From Spodoptera frugiperda (Eukaryota > Arthropoda > Insecta > Lepidoptera > Noctuidae), in NCBI RefSeq assembly GCF_023101765.2, contig NC_064233.1, positions 2,976,001 to 3,040,000 of the forward strand: a stretch of DNA of 64,000 bases, written 5' to 3'. This document shows, one piece after another, positions 1-9,641 of the stretch. A model generated the notes under the pieces. It ran no database searches. It had not been told where the DNA came from and saw only the letters and a list, made by a program, of their open reading frames with translations. How positions within the stretch are numbered: position 1 is the stretch's first letter; every line of letters starts with the position of its first letter. The translations under genes were made by a program, and so were the position numbers.

Positions 1-154
1 ATCTTATCACGTCGGTAAGAAAGCAGTTATCATCAGTAACCTTATGTAAAAATTGCTGGTTAAATATTGTTAGTGCTTCTATCGTTTTCAAGTGAGTGAA
101 GAGGTCTGAAGAGTGTGGAGAAGTGATTCAACTTACTTAGATTTAATAAGCCAG

Positions 155-1015
155 TAAACTATCCAATGGATCACCTGATGGTAAGCAATCACCACCGCCA
201 ATGGACTCCCGAAACATCAGAAACTTTACAAGTGTGTTGTTGGCCTTTTGGGTGTTAGGAATTAATGGGTTGATGGGGAATCAGACATTGGGAAGATTGG
301 GAAGAAGGGTAATTTGGCCTCCGGTAACCTCACTCACACGATGAAACAACATAAGCTGTTTAACATTGGTTTCTGTGAAGCTGTGATATCGCTCAGGCCG
401 AATTCGTGCTGAGGCATGACTCTAACACAGTCAAAAAAGTTTATATTTTAAATATTTCCAGATCATGCAGAAAGTATTTGTGTACGGTACATTAAAAAAG
501 AACGAGCCCAACAACTATTGGCTGCAAGACCCCAACAATGGCATTGGTAACTTCGTAGCGGACGGTTACACTAAGACCAAGTATCCGCTAATCATTGCAA
601 CTAAATACAATATACCGTTCCTCTTACACAGTCCTGGGAACGGGCATTTTGTACAAGGTACATTTTACATTGGTTTATGCAGGGTCACGCCTTTTATCCC
701 CGAAGGGGTAGGCAGAGGTGCACATTATGGCATGTAATGCTGATATACAATGTACACCTACTTTTCACCAATTGTGTTATAAGTCCCATGTAATAGGGGG
801 TGAGCCTATTGCGTGCTAGTACTAAGAAGTCTTTGAAAATCCAAAAAAGTCCAATAATACTTTTCCTGATGGTCACTGGACTGCATTCTGCCAACGAGGC
901 AGTCAGTCACAATCACAACGCAAGCGTTGTTTCACGTCGGTTTTCTGTGAGGCCGTGGTATCACTCCGGTCGAGCCGGCCCATTCATGCCGAAGCATGGC
1001 TCTCCCATCACTTAA
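155..1015. repeat. Dispersed lepidopteran repeat A, two pieces (155-418 and 908-1015)
   Basis: The family begins with GATCACCTGATGGTAAGCAA and CCACCGCCAATGGAC, runs through a G-rich middle (GGTTGATGGGGAATC) and ends with CACGTCGGTTTTCTGTGAGG and GCCGAAGCATGGCTCTCCCA. One piece lies before the first GGACT coding exon, the other inside intron 1. Other copies in the window are listed separately. No coding sequence is visible in it, so a SINE or LINE tail is possible; its class is not determined. Confidence 0.65.
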
Positions 1016-2165
1016 CACTACTGGCTCGAAGCTCCCTCAAATACTAACCAGCTCTTCCCAAACCTGTTCCAGGTGAGATATATGATGTGGATGATAAAAT
1101 GCTGTCGAAACTAGACATACTGGAGGATCATCCCAACTACTACGTACGAGAAATTGATGACATTATTGTAAAAAATTCGTAAGTTTAATATTTAAGTAAT
1201 GTAAGCACTTAATACCGGCATGGTAAGGCTATGAAGCAAATACAAAGATATGTTATAATTGGATTTCCCTATAACATAATGCGATACACTTTACGGAGAG
1301 GTCAGGACCTTACAAACCACGCCCCTCTCTATTTTCCAACATGCAGTCCCATACTACAAACATGTTGCCTTGTCTACATTTTAATATCATTGGGTAGGGC
1401 CCATTTCTTGCCTTCTTGTCTAGTTTGCCTTAAGTACAAAACCCACGTTGTTGCGTGCGTTACGTTGTTTCGAATCGTAACTACCGCTAGCTGCCAGCGT
1501 GCTTACGGCGGGTCGACCGCGGGGTGCAAGCTAGCAGACGGCGAAGTTATTTCTCTTGCGCTTAGCGGGCGGCTCGCCGCCCACTCGCTGTCGGCGAGCA
1601 GTAAGCACATCGTCCGTACGCTTCAATATATCATACGACATACGATTTAAAGTCAAATTTGACTGACTTATGCCTGAATACTCAAACGCTACTCAATTTT
1701 AAGACGCTCTCAAATGTAGTTCTGTCACTACGAATTCTTAATAAAATGATAGAGATAGCACGATGTTTAAGTACAACTTAAAATTGAGTAGCGTTTGAGT
1801 ATTCGGGCGTGAGATGCTGGTTTGGAGCGGTGCTTATTAAGTGTGTTATATTATGACCTTTAGGCATGATACTGCTCTGGTCCAGAACTTGGTATTCCTT
1901 AATGGTCGACGATGATGTTATTCCTACAATTTCCAGGTCATCAAGCGATCCTCAAATAGAAAAATGTTGGGTGTATTTCCTGAAGAACTTCAAGCCAGAA
2001 CTTCTGAAGCGGGAATACTTTGACAATTACAGTTCTCACGGGAGCCATGGGCTGCAGTACATGGACAGGTCTAAAAGAGATCCCTCGTATAACCATAAGG
2101 GGGAAATTAAGTCTGATTCAAGGCAGTCAGTGTCAGAACCTGAGCCGTCCCGAACACCACCATGA
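462..2165 (+). CDS. GGACT: Gamma-glutamylaminecyclotransferase (GGACT / AIG2-like), 3 coding exons
   Basis: The model has coding exons 465-657, 1073-1178 and 1937-2165, with phases 1 and 2 matching across both GT-AG introns, giving about 175 residues. A splice acceptor (TTTCCAG) lies just before 462, so a 5' UTR exon should lie upstream. The first residues contain the family signature VYGTLKK (residues 5-11). The second exon has [15 protein letters not shown], where the Glu of LEDHP sits where the catalytic acid of the gamma-glutamylcyclotransferase fold is expected. The third has [21 protein letters not shown], matching the conserved C-terminal segment of the family. Family members release 5-oxoproline from gamma-glutamyl amines, such as epsilon-(gamma-glutamyl)-lysine left after breakdown of transglutaminase cross-links. 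A polar Ser/Arg/Pro-rich tail of about 25 residues follows the domain. Insect members are often called Tina-1. Intron 1 holds a SINE and a second repeat fragment; intron 2 holds a MITE. Confidence 0.9.
684..905 (-). mobile_element. tRNA-headed SINE (family 1), reversed, in GGACT intron 1
   Basis: The plus strand starts with the family tail CCCCGAAGGGGTAGGCAGAG and ends near 905 with the reversed head (CCAACGAGGCAGTC). In other copies the head is a tRNA-like start with A-box and B-box motifs. The copy is worn in the middle. Directly after it, 908-1015 is the tail of another repeat family. Confidence 0.75.
1672..1808. mobile_element. Short MITE with long terminal inverted repeats, in GGACT intron 2
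   Basis: The left end GAATACTCAAACGCTACTCA matches the reverse complement of the right end (TGAGTAGCGTTTGAGTATTC) almost perfectly for about 30 bp. A second copy at about 60230-60362 has the same ends and internal sequence and is nested in a hairpin element. There is no coding capacity. The stretch 1440-1640 before it is GC-rich and similar to 36690-36900 in reverse, marking another worn repeat. Confidence 0.8.
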
Positions 2166-2890
2166 TAGGACAAAAAGGTCAGTAGAACAATTTTTTTTCA
2201 TTAGCAATTTTTTGTAGCTTTTGCTCTAAAGATTTAATGTATTTATTTTCGCATTTTTCGGTTTGAGTGTGCGAGTTTGTTTTGCGTTAACGTGGTTGAC
2301 ACGTTTATTACGTTCGGCGTTCTGATTGGCTTCAGTATGAGTACTCAGTACCCTTAGTATGAGTTAGCTTTACGTTGAACGAAAATGAAATAAAACAAAA
2401 AGAGGGCGCGTTCGGCGCTCTGATTAGCCGGTTCGAATAAACCAACCAATCAAAACGATTACTTTAAAACCACTCTAAGTTATTCATCCAATCAGAAGGC
2501 TATACGTGGTAACGTTTAGATTACGTTACTGTGAAAATAACTCGCACTCAGCGCATAAATGTTCCTCACTGGAACCTAGTAGTTATAAAAATAAGTAGTG
2601 CATCAATATTTCTCACAAAATTTTAATTTCAAATTGTCCTACTGCCCTTTTTACTTTGGTGGCTTCAGTGGTTTGTGGCTTTCGTTCAGGATTTTATTCT
2701 TTAATCAGGCTTTTTTTAATCTTAAGGGTCGGTTCACATCTGACGGAACACGCGTTGCGTAACGCCAAAACAGACAAATGTATAGAACAACACTGGTCCG
2801 TTCACATTCAACTTATAATATTGTACGTTAGTGCAAGGGATGATACGTTAGACGTATTTTACGCCAGGTATGAATCGACTATAAGCTATT
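2166..2890. other. GGACT downstream intergenic region with worn MITE pieces
   Basis: 2335-2460 holds a fragment of a MITE whose ends read GTACCCTTAGTATGAGTT; a complete copy lies at 30785-30928. 2735-2890 resembles 39080-39260 (ACGGAACA and TGATACGT motifs) and is another worn repeat. No convincing coding exon was found. The region must contain the GGACT 3' UTR, but no strong AATAAA signal was found directly after the stop. Confidence 0.45.
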
Positions 2891-4086
2891 TAATTTGCAT
2901 GGTTAAGTGGTGGGAGAGCCCTATTGTCCCTAAGGCAAACTAGGCAAGTGCCTAGGGCGCCAGGTTACAGACGGGCGCCGCGAGACGCCTAACTGCCTGT
3001 AGAATAACCGTTTGAAGTCAAATAAAATGAGGTGCTTGCCTAGGGCGCTCTCTAGCGCGACGTTCTGCGTGAGCGATCTAGAAGCGAACGCAAAGCGGTG
3101 CGGTGACTCGCGAAATCAACGCGGTTATTAATGCGGCTATGTCGTTTTATTTCTGACATTATAACCATACGAAACGTGACGGCCGCATCCAATTTGCAAT
3201 GTCGTGGGTTCGGGAGCGTAATAAGGAGACGTGTAGATCTTAGGAATACCTTTAATTGACTACCTTATACGACTAACTTACTCTACTTATAGAGGCGAGG
3301 TGTCACACACACAAATTCCGCGAAGATATCAACCCAATTATTATAGTTTACATAGCCGCCGCGTCACACCGCATCGCGTTGAATTCGCGTATCGCTCGCT
3401 TCGCGTTCGCTAAATCGCTTACGTAGGACGTCGCATAGTTCTGAATCTGCCTCTGCATCTGCATATCCCTTCGGTGAATAAAGAGCGAGATCTCATTATA
3501 TCTTTTTCCTTACAGTAGGCCGACAAAAGACTTAGTATATATAGCAATGGACACCCTATTAAATAAGAAGAAAAAGGAAAATTAAAATTTCCACTGAAAA
3601 AAATGTAAATGTTTGATTTTATATGATTAACGGGTTGGAAAAACCCTGTAACGTTTTTTTTTTTTTGCGTTTATTTTTATTATAATATATTATATTATTG
3701 TTAAAAACTGGTTCTCTTATTTTTTTATATATATATATGAACTATGGGGCAAGTTAGAATTGGAACTGTTCAGTAGTGTTTTTTCTAGTTTTTGAGGGCG
3801 GGCAAATTATTTTGAAAGGTGGGCATTGCTTATCAATAACGTATCTTTACATTACTTGATTGGCAATTGCTTTAGGTCATATATATTTTTTTTGTTAAAT
3901 AGGTTATTAAATTACTATGAAGTTACTAACAGTGGCGAAATCAAAGAATTAGCTTATATCACTTGAAATTACGCCTTTGTGTACAGTCAGTCTGATACTG
4001 AAAAGCTGTGCTGATTGTACATATTTCCTGAAGGGATGCAGACTGCCGAGGTATGATACAACACAGACAGAGCCCCACATATAGCG
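2890..4086. repeat. Long interspersed repeat, copy 1 (without hairpin insertion)
   Basis: The block starts around TGGTGGGAGAGCCCTATTGT and GCAAACTAGGCAAGTGCCTA and ends near GGATGCAGACTGCCGAGGTA. The same order of motifs recurs at 4457-5660. A 5' palindromic section contains ACACCGCATCGCGTTGA, and the 3' section contains TTGAGGGCGGGCAAATTATT. No open frame of protein quality was found. This copy lacks the hairpin element present in copy 2, so it acts as an empty site at about 3875-3905. Confidence 0.75.
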
Positions 4087-4456
4087 TGACTGGTAATTAG
4101 TGAAGGGTGTCTAACCACGGGATTATTACTTATGATTACTGGTAACAAAGTAAAGATTTAAAATACCTAGTACCTAGTTACGACGAGGGTGTTCACTGCT
4201 AACAGCTGCTGATTATGCGAAAGCTGCGATATTTTCTTGTTTTATTTTTGTTATAAAAATAAAACTAACGAATATACCAAAAACTTTCTTTGGGAAAGTT
4301 GTTTGTAATCATGAGTACAATCACGTGTCTAAATATCGTTCACTAATTACCAGTCACCCTATATATACATATATAATATTTTGCTGTAGACCATAACATT
4401 GGGTTACATCTAATCAGAGCCCTGATTAGATTGTTCGAAGAGGTTGTGCCTATTCA

Positions 4457-5660
4457 ACTTGCATGGTGGGAGAGCCCTATCGTTCCTAAAGCAAACTAGG
4501 CAAGTGCCTAGGGTACCTGGTCGCGCTTGCCTAACTGCCTATAGAAGTGTTTGCCAGGACGCTATCTAACGCGACGTCCTGTATGAACGATCTAGAACTC
4601 AAGAAGTGAACGCGAACCGGTGCGGTAACACGCGAATTCAATGCGATGCGGAATAATGCGGCGGGTATCCAATTCGCGCGAAGATATCAAGCTTCGAAGA
4701 TCGTGTACATACATAACCGCCGCGTCACACCGCATCGCGTTGATTTCGCGTGTCGTTCGCTTCTAAACCGCTTACGCAGGACATCGCATAGTTGAATCTA
4801 CCTCTGCATCTGCGTATCCTTTCAGTGAATAAAGGGCAAGATCTCATTATATCTTTTTCTTGCAGTAATTCAAGTGAATTAGTCTATAAAGCAATGGACG
4901 CCTTATTAAATAAGAAGAAAAATGAAAGCTAAAATGTCCACGTTATCTACTGAAAAAATTGTAAATAATGTTTAATTTATATAATTAATGGGTTGAAAAA
5001 GCCTTGTAACGTTTTTTTTTTTTAATTGAATATACATAATTGTTAAAAACTGGTTCTCTTATTTTTTTTATATTAACTATGGAATACACAATATAACTAT
5101 GAACTATGAAACTGTTGAACAGTTTCAATTCCAACTCGGGCAACTTGGAATTATTAGTTAGTGATTTTTCTAGTTTTTGAGGGCGGGCAAATTATTTTGA
5201 AAGGTGGGCATTGCTTATCAACAACGTATCTTTACATTACTTGATTGGCAATTGCTTTAGATTTTTTTATAATAACTATCGTGAGACATACTAAATTAAC
5301 TAAAAATCACGGTTTACTCACGTACATTTATGGAGAAAAGTGCGGTTGCGACGTCTTCGCGTCTGCGCATGCTGCTCATGATGAAGAATCCCTCTGTGAC
5401 TTGAAACTAGTTGAGCTTTTCTCCTTTAATGTACGTGAATAAACCGTGATTTTTAGTTAATTGCTTTGGATTTTTTTAAATAGGTTTTTAAACTTCTATG
5501 AACTTACTAACAGTGGCGACATCAAAGAATTAGCTTACATCACTTAAAATTACGCCTTTATGTACAGTTAGTCGCTATTCAGTTAATAACTGTGCTGATT
5601 GTACATATTTCCTGAAGGGATGCAGATTGCCGAGGTATGAAACAACACAGACAGAACCTC
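4457..5660. repeat. Long interspersed repeat, copy 2, interrupted by a hairpin element
   Basis: It repeats the motif order of 2890-4086 at visibly reduced identity. Between AATTGCTTTAGATTTTTTTA (5250-5269) and its near-identical duplicate (5459-5478) it carries the 189-bp hairpin element at 5270-5458, absent from copy 1. The tail (5581-5660) again reads TGTACATATTTCCTGAAGGG. Confidence 0.75.
5270..5458 (-). mobile_element. Hairpin retroposon-like element, with a 20-bp target-site duplication
   Basis: The insertion is flanked by 20-bp direct repeats differing at one base (5250-5269 and 5459-5478). Read on the minus strand it starts AACTAAAAATCACGGTTTAT and ends GTATGTCTCACGATAGTTAT before an A-rich stretch. 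The inner ends are inverted repeats of each other (AAAAATCACGGTTTACTCAC at one side, CCGTGATTTTTAGTT at the other). Direct comparison with the empty repeat copy at 2890-4086 confirms the boundaries to within a few bases. Confidence 0.8.
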
Positions 5661-5822
5661 ACATATACAATGTAACACCCACTTATCACCACTTATGTTA
5701 TGAGTCCCATGTAATATTGTGTGCCAATTTGTATGAATATTATACATTTTCTATTTTCAGCAACAACGAATCTGTGGTCGAGGATCTAGATGACGACGTG
5801 TTTGCAAGCAACGTTAATTAGT

Positions 5823-6030
5823 TTAAAGTTACGCGTCCACAGGCCCGCATCGTACGCATCGCACGCAACGGATTTTAGTTTGTCTTGTATAGAAACTCAT
5901 ACAACTGCATCCACTGATCCGCATCGTACGGACCGCATCCTCGGCAATGCCTACATGCGATGCGTACTGATGACGTCATACGGAATGCGTGCGATGCGTA
6001 CGATGCGGGCCTGTAAACGCTTACCTTTAT
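5823..6030. mobile_element. piggyBac-like MITE, copy 1
   Basis: The element starts at TTAA, followed by a terminal sequence containing GCGTCCACAGGCCCGCATCG. It ends with the inverse, CGATGCGGGCCTGTAAACGC, then TTACCTTTAT. A TTAA target and about 30-bp inverted ends fit non-autonomous piggyBac derivatives. Copies with the same internal sequence (TTTTAGTTTGTCTTGTATAG) lie at 21697-21908 and 36468-36648. Confidence 0.75.
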
Positions 6031-6710
6031 ACGACGTATTTTAATAACTGCATTTCCTATAGAATAGCACGAAAATGGACCTTATGATGTGGGTACAAGG
6101 TTGTTATTCAGTAAATAATTATTGTATCTTATTTTTTTTCTAAGATGGATGGGATCAATGAGATAGAATACTGTTTAAGAATAATACATATTTGTTTATA
6201 ATAAGTGAGATTTTTAAATAAGACATTCCAATGTTTAATACATATGATGAATATGATGATACAAGACTTGTTTATTGTTAGTATTCACTAACTTGTTGCC
6301 TAAGGTCCTGTTTGGATTATTATTATAATATACCTCAAAGTTCAAAGGTACGTGGTGTTTTATTTTGATGCCCCCAAAATTACATAAGACTATAACCTAC
6401 TTTTAGCATTCAGTACAATATATTTTATATTGCTTGCATCAATAATTTGTAAATGGGATGCAGAGCGAGGCGCAGTTCAGTTACAGTTCATAAGGATAAT
6501 AATATTTGTAGCTTAGTTTTTTTTATGAGATTGGTCAAAAGCCTAGAAGTTCCGACATGCTTTGTGGATGTGGACATTTCAACGTCAAAGTGTTAGTGTC
6601 AATGTCAAACGCGCGTGTTAGTAGAGGTTATATTTACGAACGAAAAAGTTTCAAAATATTTATTATTTAAATGAAATCAATTTGTAATTAGTTCTAAGAG
6701 GGTGTAAATA
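6031..6710. other. GPATCH4 upstream region
   Basis: This is AT-rich DNA without recognised repeats, ending in the short 5' UTR of GPATCH4. No TATA box in a convincing position was seen. The sequence upstream of 6600 (CGTCAAAGTGTTAGTGTCAA) could belong to the promoter. The transcription start cannot be fixed from sequence alone. Confidence 0.4.
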
Positions 6711-9296
6711 ATGGATTTTGCGAGAAAACAATTGGAGAAATACGGCTGGACCGATGGTAAGTTTATCAAGTTATTTAATTATTTTATTATGAACTTTTCA
6801 AGTCGTGGTGTACATTTGTGTTATCTCATATTTTGGAAAATTTCCATTAAAATTAGGTTTCATCATCTATTTTACTTAAATAATACAATAACTATATGCT
6901 TTTAGGTTGTAGAGAACTTGTAGTCTGGTAAAAATAACAAATATTAGGATAATTAAAGTAGGAGTACCTAATTTATCTTAACTACGCATTTCTTATTTTT
7001 ATGAAGGTTCCTTTATCAAATTGGAAAATTTGTTACGCAGTATTTTACTGATTAGGCTCACAATGCCTTTGGTAAACAAACAAATTTTTACAGAAAAAGA
7101 GAGTACCTACCTAGACAGGATATAGGGACATAAGTACGCAGATAAATTACTGCGACCCGCAAGATTTAACAGTAGAAGACACATAAAATATTAGTACTAT
7201 CAGCTCTTGCATGATTTCAGCCGCTGCTCAGCTCCTATTGATTGTAGCATAATGTTTTATACCCTATAACTTCCTCTATAAATGGATAACAGTGAGATTC
7301 AGAGAGTCATCAGTTATTAACGCATATAATAACAATAATAGCCATCAGACAGTAATTTACAGAATGTTTAGCAAATATAAATGAAATCCTGGCGTGTCAG
7401 CGGTGGACAAAGTTTCCAATTGTCACCATCGGATCTATTTGTTGCCACTCTAGCCCAAACCACATTAAAGTCATAGATCAATAAAATTGCTTTTGTTTCA
7501 CAGGCAAAGGGCTGGGTAAACATGAGAATGGTATATCGGAGGCATTGAAGCCTAAACTGAAGCGCAGTGTGGCAGGTGTGGGACATGATGCGGCCGCAGA
7601 GTTTAATGAACATTGGTGGACCACTCTGTATGATAAGGCAGCTGCTAATGTTGAGGTTGGTGGTAGAAATCTTACTAATGTAATATTAAATGTGATAAAG
7701 TTTTTGTGTAAGTTTGTTACTTGATTACGTCAAAACGGCTACAAGAATCAGGAGAAATTTAGTATAAACAAGGGTAGACTATCGATCTGGAATGGAAACT
7801 ACATGGGATACATTTTATCCCAAGGAAATGTGGACCTAAGATGCTAGCAGAAACTAGGGGTGAATTATTAATACTTAGGCTTTTTCTGGCGAGAGTTGCT
7901 AGCAGAAGGGTTTAAAAATATTTAAGTTTTGAAGAATCACTACATAGCCAGTACTTTGTAAATTTATAATGGCATTTAAGTCGATTTTTACTTATTGCAT
8001 AAATTATATCATCACTGCATTATTTACCCATGCGAAGCTAAAAAGGGGTCGCGAACTTTAAATAAATTAACGAAAAACGCATAGTAATAAATCAAAATTA
8101 AACTTATTTTCAAAATTCCAGGTAAAAGAGAAAAATGGAAAAACTAAAAAAATCAAAACGAAAGATGATCAAGAATTCGTCATCACCAACAGTACTTGGA
8201 AACTGAATAAACGGCCGAAGGAAGCTGAGAATGAGGAACAGTACTCTGACTACTTCGTACGGACTGCGGTACTGACTAACGGTGCAAGTAATGTGGAGAG
8301 AGTGAGAGAATCTGACTCCGAGGACGATGGAGACAAGAAAGATGTGTTCAAGATGACTGATGAAGAATTGTTTGCGAAATGCGAAGGCCGGACTGCTCAT
8401 AAGTTAGTATTATTGCATTGTCTTGAGCTAGCATAGTGATTAATGCTCAAATTTTCTTCATTAGCATGTCTATTTATTTTTCAACTTATGCAACTTTACG
8501 TTGTTTATCCCCGAAGGGGTAGGCAGAGGTTCGCACTGTACAATACACACCCACTATTCACCATTTGTGTTAGAAGTCCCTTGTAATAGGGGGTGAGCCT
8601 ATTTATTTTAAAATGTAATATTATTACTATAGTCCATTATGATATTTCTTTTATAACTTATTACTCTTTTTAAACAAAATCTAGAATAACTTCTATTGCC
8701 CTTCCTAATTAGTAACATATTGTATTTATATATCTTTCAGAGGTGCTCGCCATGGCTTGAGAGCTACAGGGAAGTTAGCGAGGATAGCGCAACAAGAGGC
8801 TCAACTCCTTTCTCAATCAAAATACAGTGGATATTCACACTTCAAGAAATTAAACGAAGAGGTTGACAACATAAACTTCCACAGCGATACTGATAGCACA
8901 GAAATTAAAAAGAAAAAGAAGAAAAAACGTAATCGTTGTAACAGCAACGAAAAATCTGATACAAGTATCAATAAATGTGAATTGGCTGAATCAGATGAGT
9001 TACCTTTGCCTGATAAAAGTCAAATGACAGATGAAGATAATGTTGCCAGTGTAGAAAATGTAGAGAAAGTTAGTAGAAAATCTAAAAGATCAAAAGATGA
9101 AGATCAAGACGTTGAAGCGAGTCCTGAAATAAATGTAGATGCTCCTAAACCTAAAAAGAAGAAGAAAAAAGAAAATGTAGAAGATGATTTACCTGAAACT
9201 GAGAACACAAACTCTGCTGATGGTGAAGTTCCTTCTGAAAGTACAACTAAGAAGAAAAGTAAAAAGAAAAAGAATAAAGATATGGAACTAGATTAA
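6711..9296 (+). CDS. GPATCH4: G-patch domain-containing protein 4 (GPATCH4), 4 exons
   Basis: Coding exons are 6711-6756, 7504-7655, 8122-8402 and 8741-9296; phases 1, 0 and 2 match, giving about 344 residues. The first 25 residues form a G-patch (LEKYGWTDGKGLGKHENG), the glycine-rich motif that binds and activates DEAH-box RNA helicases. The following VAGVGHDAAAEFNEHWWTTL is typical of the GPATCH4 family, as is RGARHGLRATGKLARIAQQE at the start of exon 4. The C-terminal third alternates acidic stretches with lysine runs (KKKKKKK near residues 202-208, and again near the end), as in nucleolar proteins. GPATCH4 is reported to act in the nucleolus or Cajal bodies in RNA modification and ribosome production. 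AATAAA signals occur near 9328 and 9374. Intron 2 carries a Helitron-like fragment, intron 3 a SINE fragment. Confidence 0.92.
7700..7925 (+). mobile_element. Helitron-like fragment in GPATCH4 intron 2
   Basis: The sequence GTTACTTGATTACGTCAAAA followed by CGGCTACAAGAATCAGGAGA and a later GCTAGCAGAAGG is a worn copy of the family whose consensus start is CAAAACGGCTGAAGGGATCG and end GCAGAAGCTAGT. Better copies lie at 18205-18340, 20470-20610, 22555-22690 and 24755-24995. The CTAGT end is typical of lepidopteran Helitrons. Confidence 0.5.
8506..8612 (-). mobile_element. SINE family 1 tail fragment, reversed, in GPATCH4 intron 3
   Basis: It begins with the tail TATCCCCGAAGGGGTAGGCA and continues to AGTCCCTTGTAATAGGGGGT, then breaks off. 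Only the 3' half of the SINE remains, as expected of 5' truncation. Confidence 0.75.
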
Positions 9297-9641
9297 GAGG
9301 TGATGACAATATTGTGATTTTAATATAATAAATAATGTACATATTTGTTTAACTTTTTGTATTATTTTAACTTAGAATAATAAAGTTTTGGTTCAGTTTG
9401 ATTTTGAATAAATTTCACTCATTGGAGGAGATGAGTAAATTGTAGTAAATCAAGTAAGATTGACGACAGCTTTTAAACTAATCTTATGATTAAAGAATTA
9501 CGTCTATAGTACGAGATTACATAATTTATTCTAATTTGGTAATTGGTAGAATTTTGGATAAAACATGGCAACACCAGTTTTTCTACCTGTCAAAGTTGTC
9601 AATATTTTCGACGAAGATCGAAATCGAAAAATATTGCAAAA
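9297..9641. other. GPATCH4 3' UTR and NDUFA12 promoter region
   Basis: Within 345 bp the end of GPATCH4 (polyadenylation hexamers near 9328 and 9374) is followed by the 5' UTR of NDUFA12. The short spacing, with both genes on one strand, leaves about 250 bp for the NDUFA12 promoter. No TATA box was recognised. Confidence 0.5.

Noticed and set aside
1231..1650. 139-codon open frame in GGACT intron 2
   Set aside because: It covers a GC-rich worn repeat also found reversed at 36690-36900; the composition is not protein-like.
2905..5660. Possible gene duplication at 2.9 and 4.5 kb
   Set aside because: The duplicated block has no protein-like frame, contains simple-sequence and palindromic sections, and looks like two copies of one repeat element.
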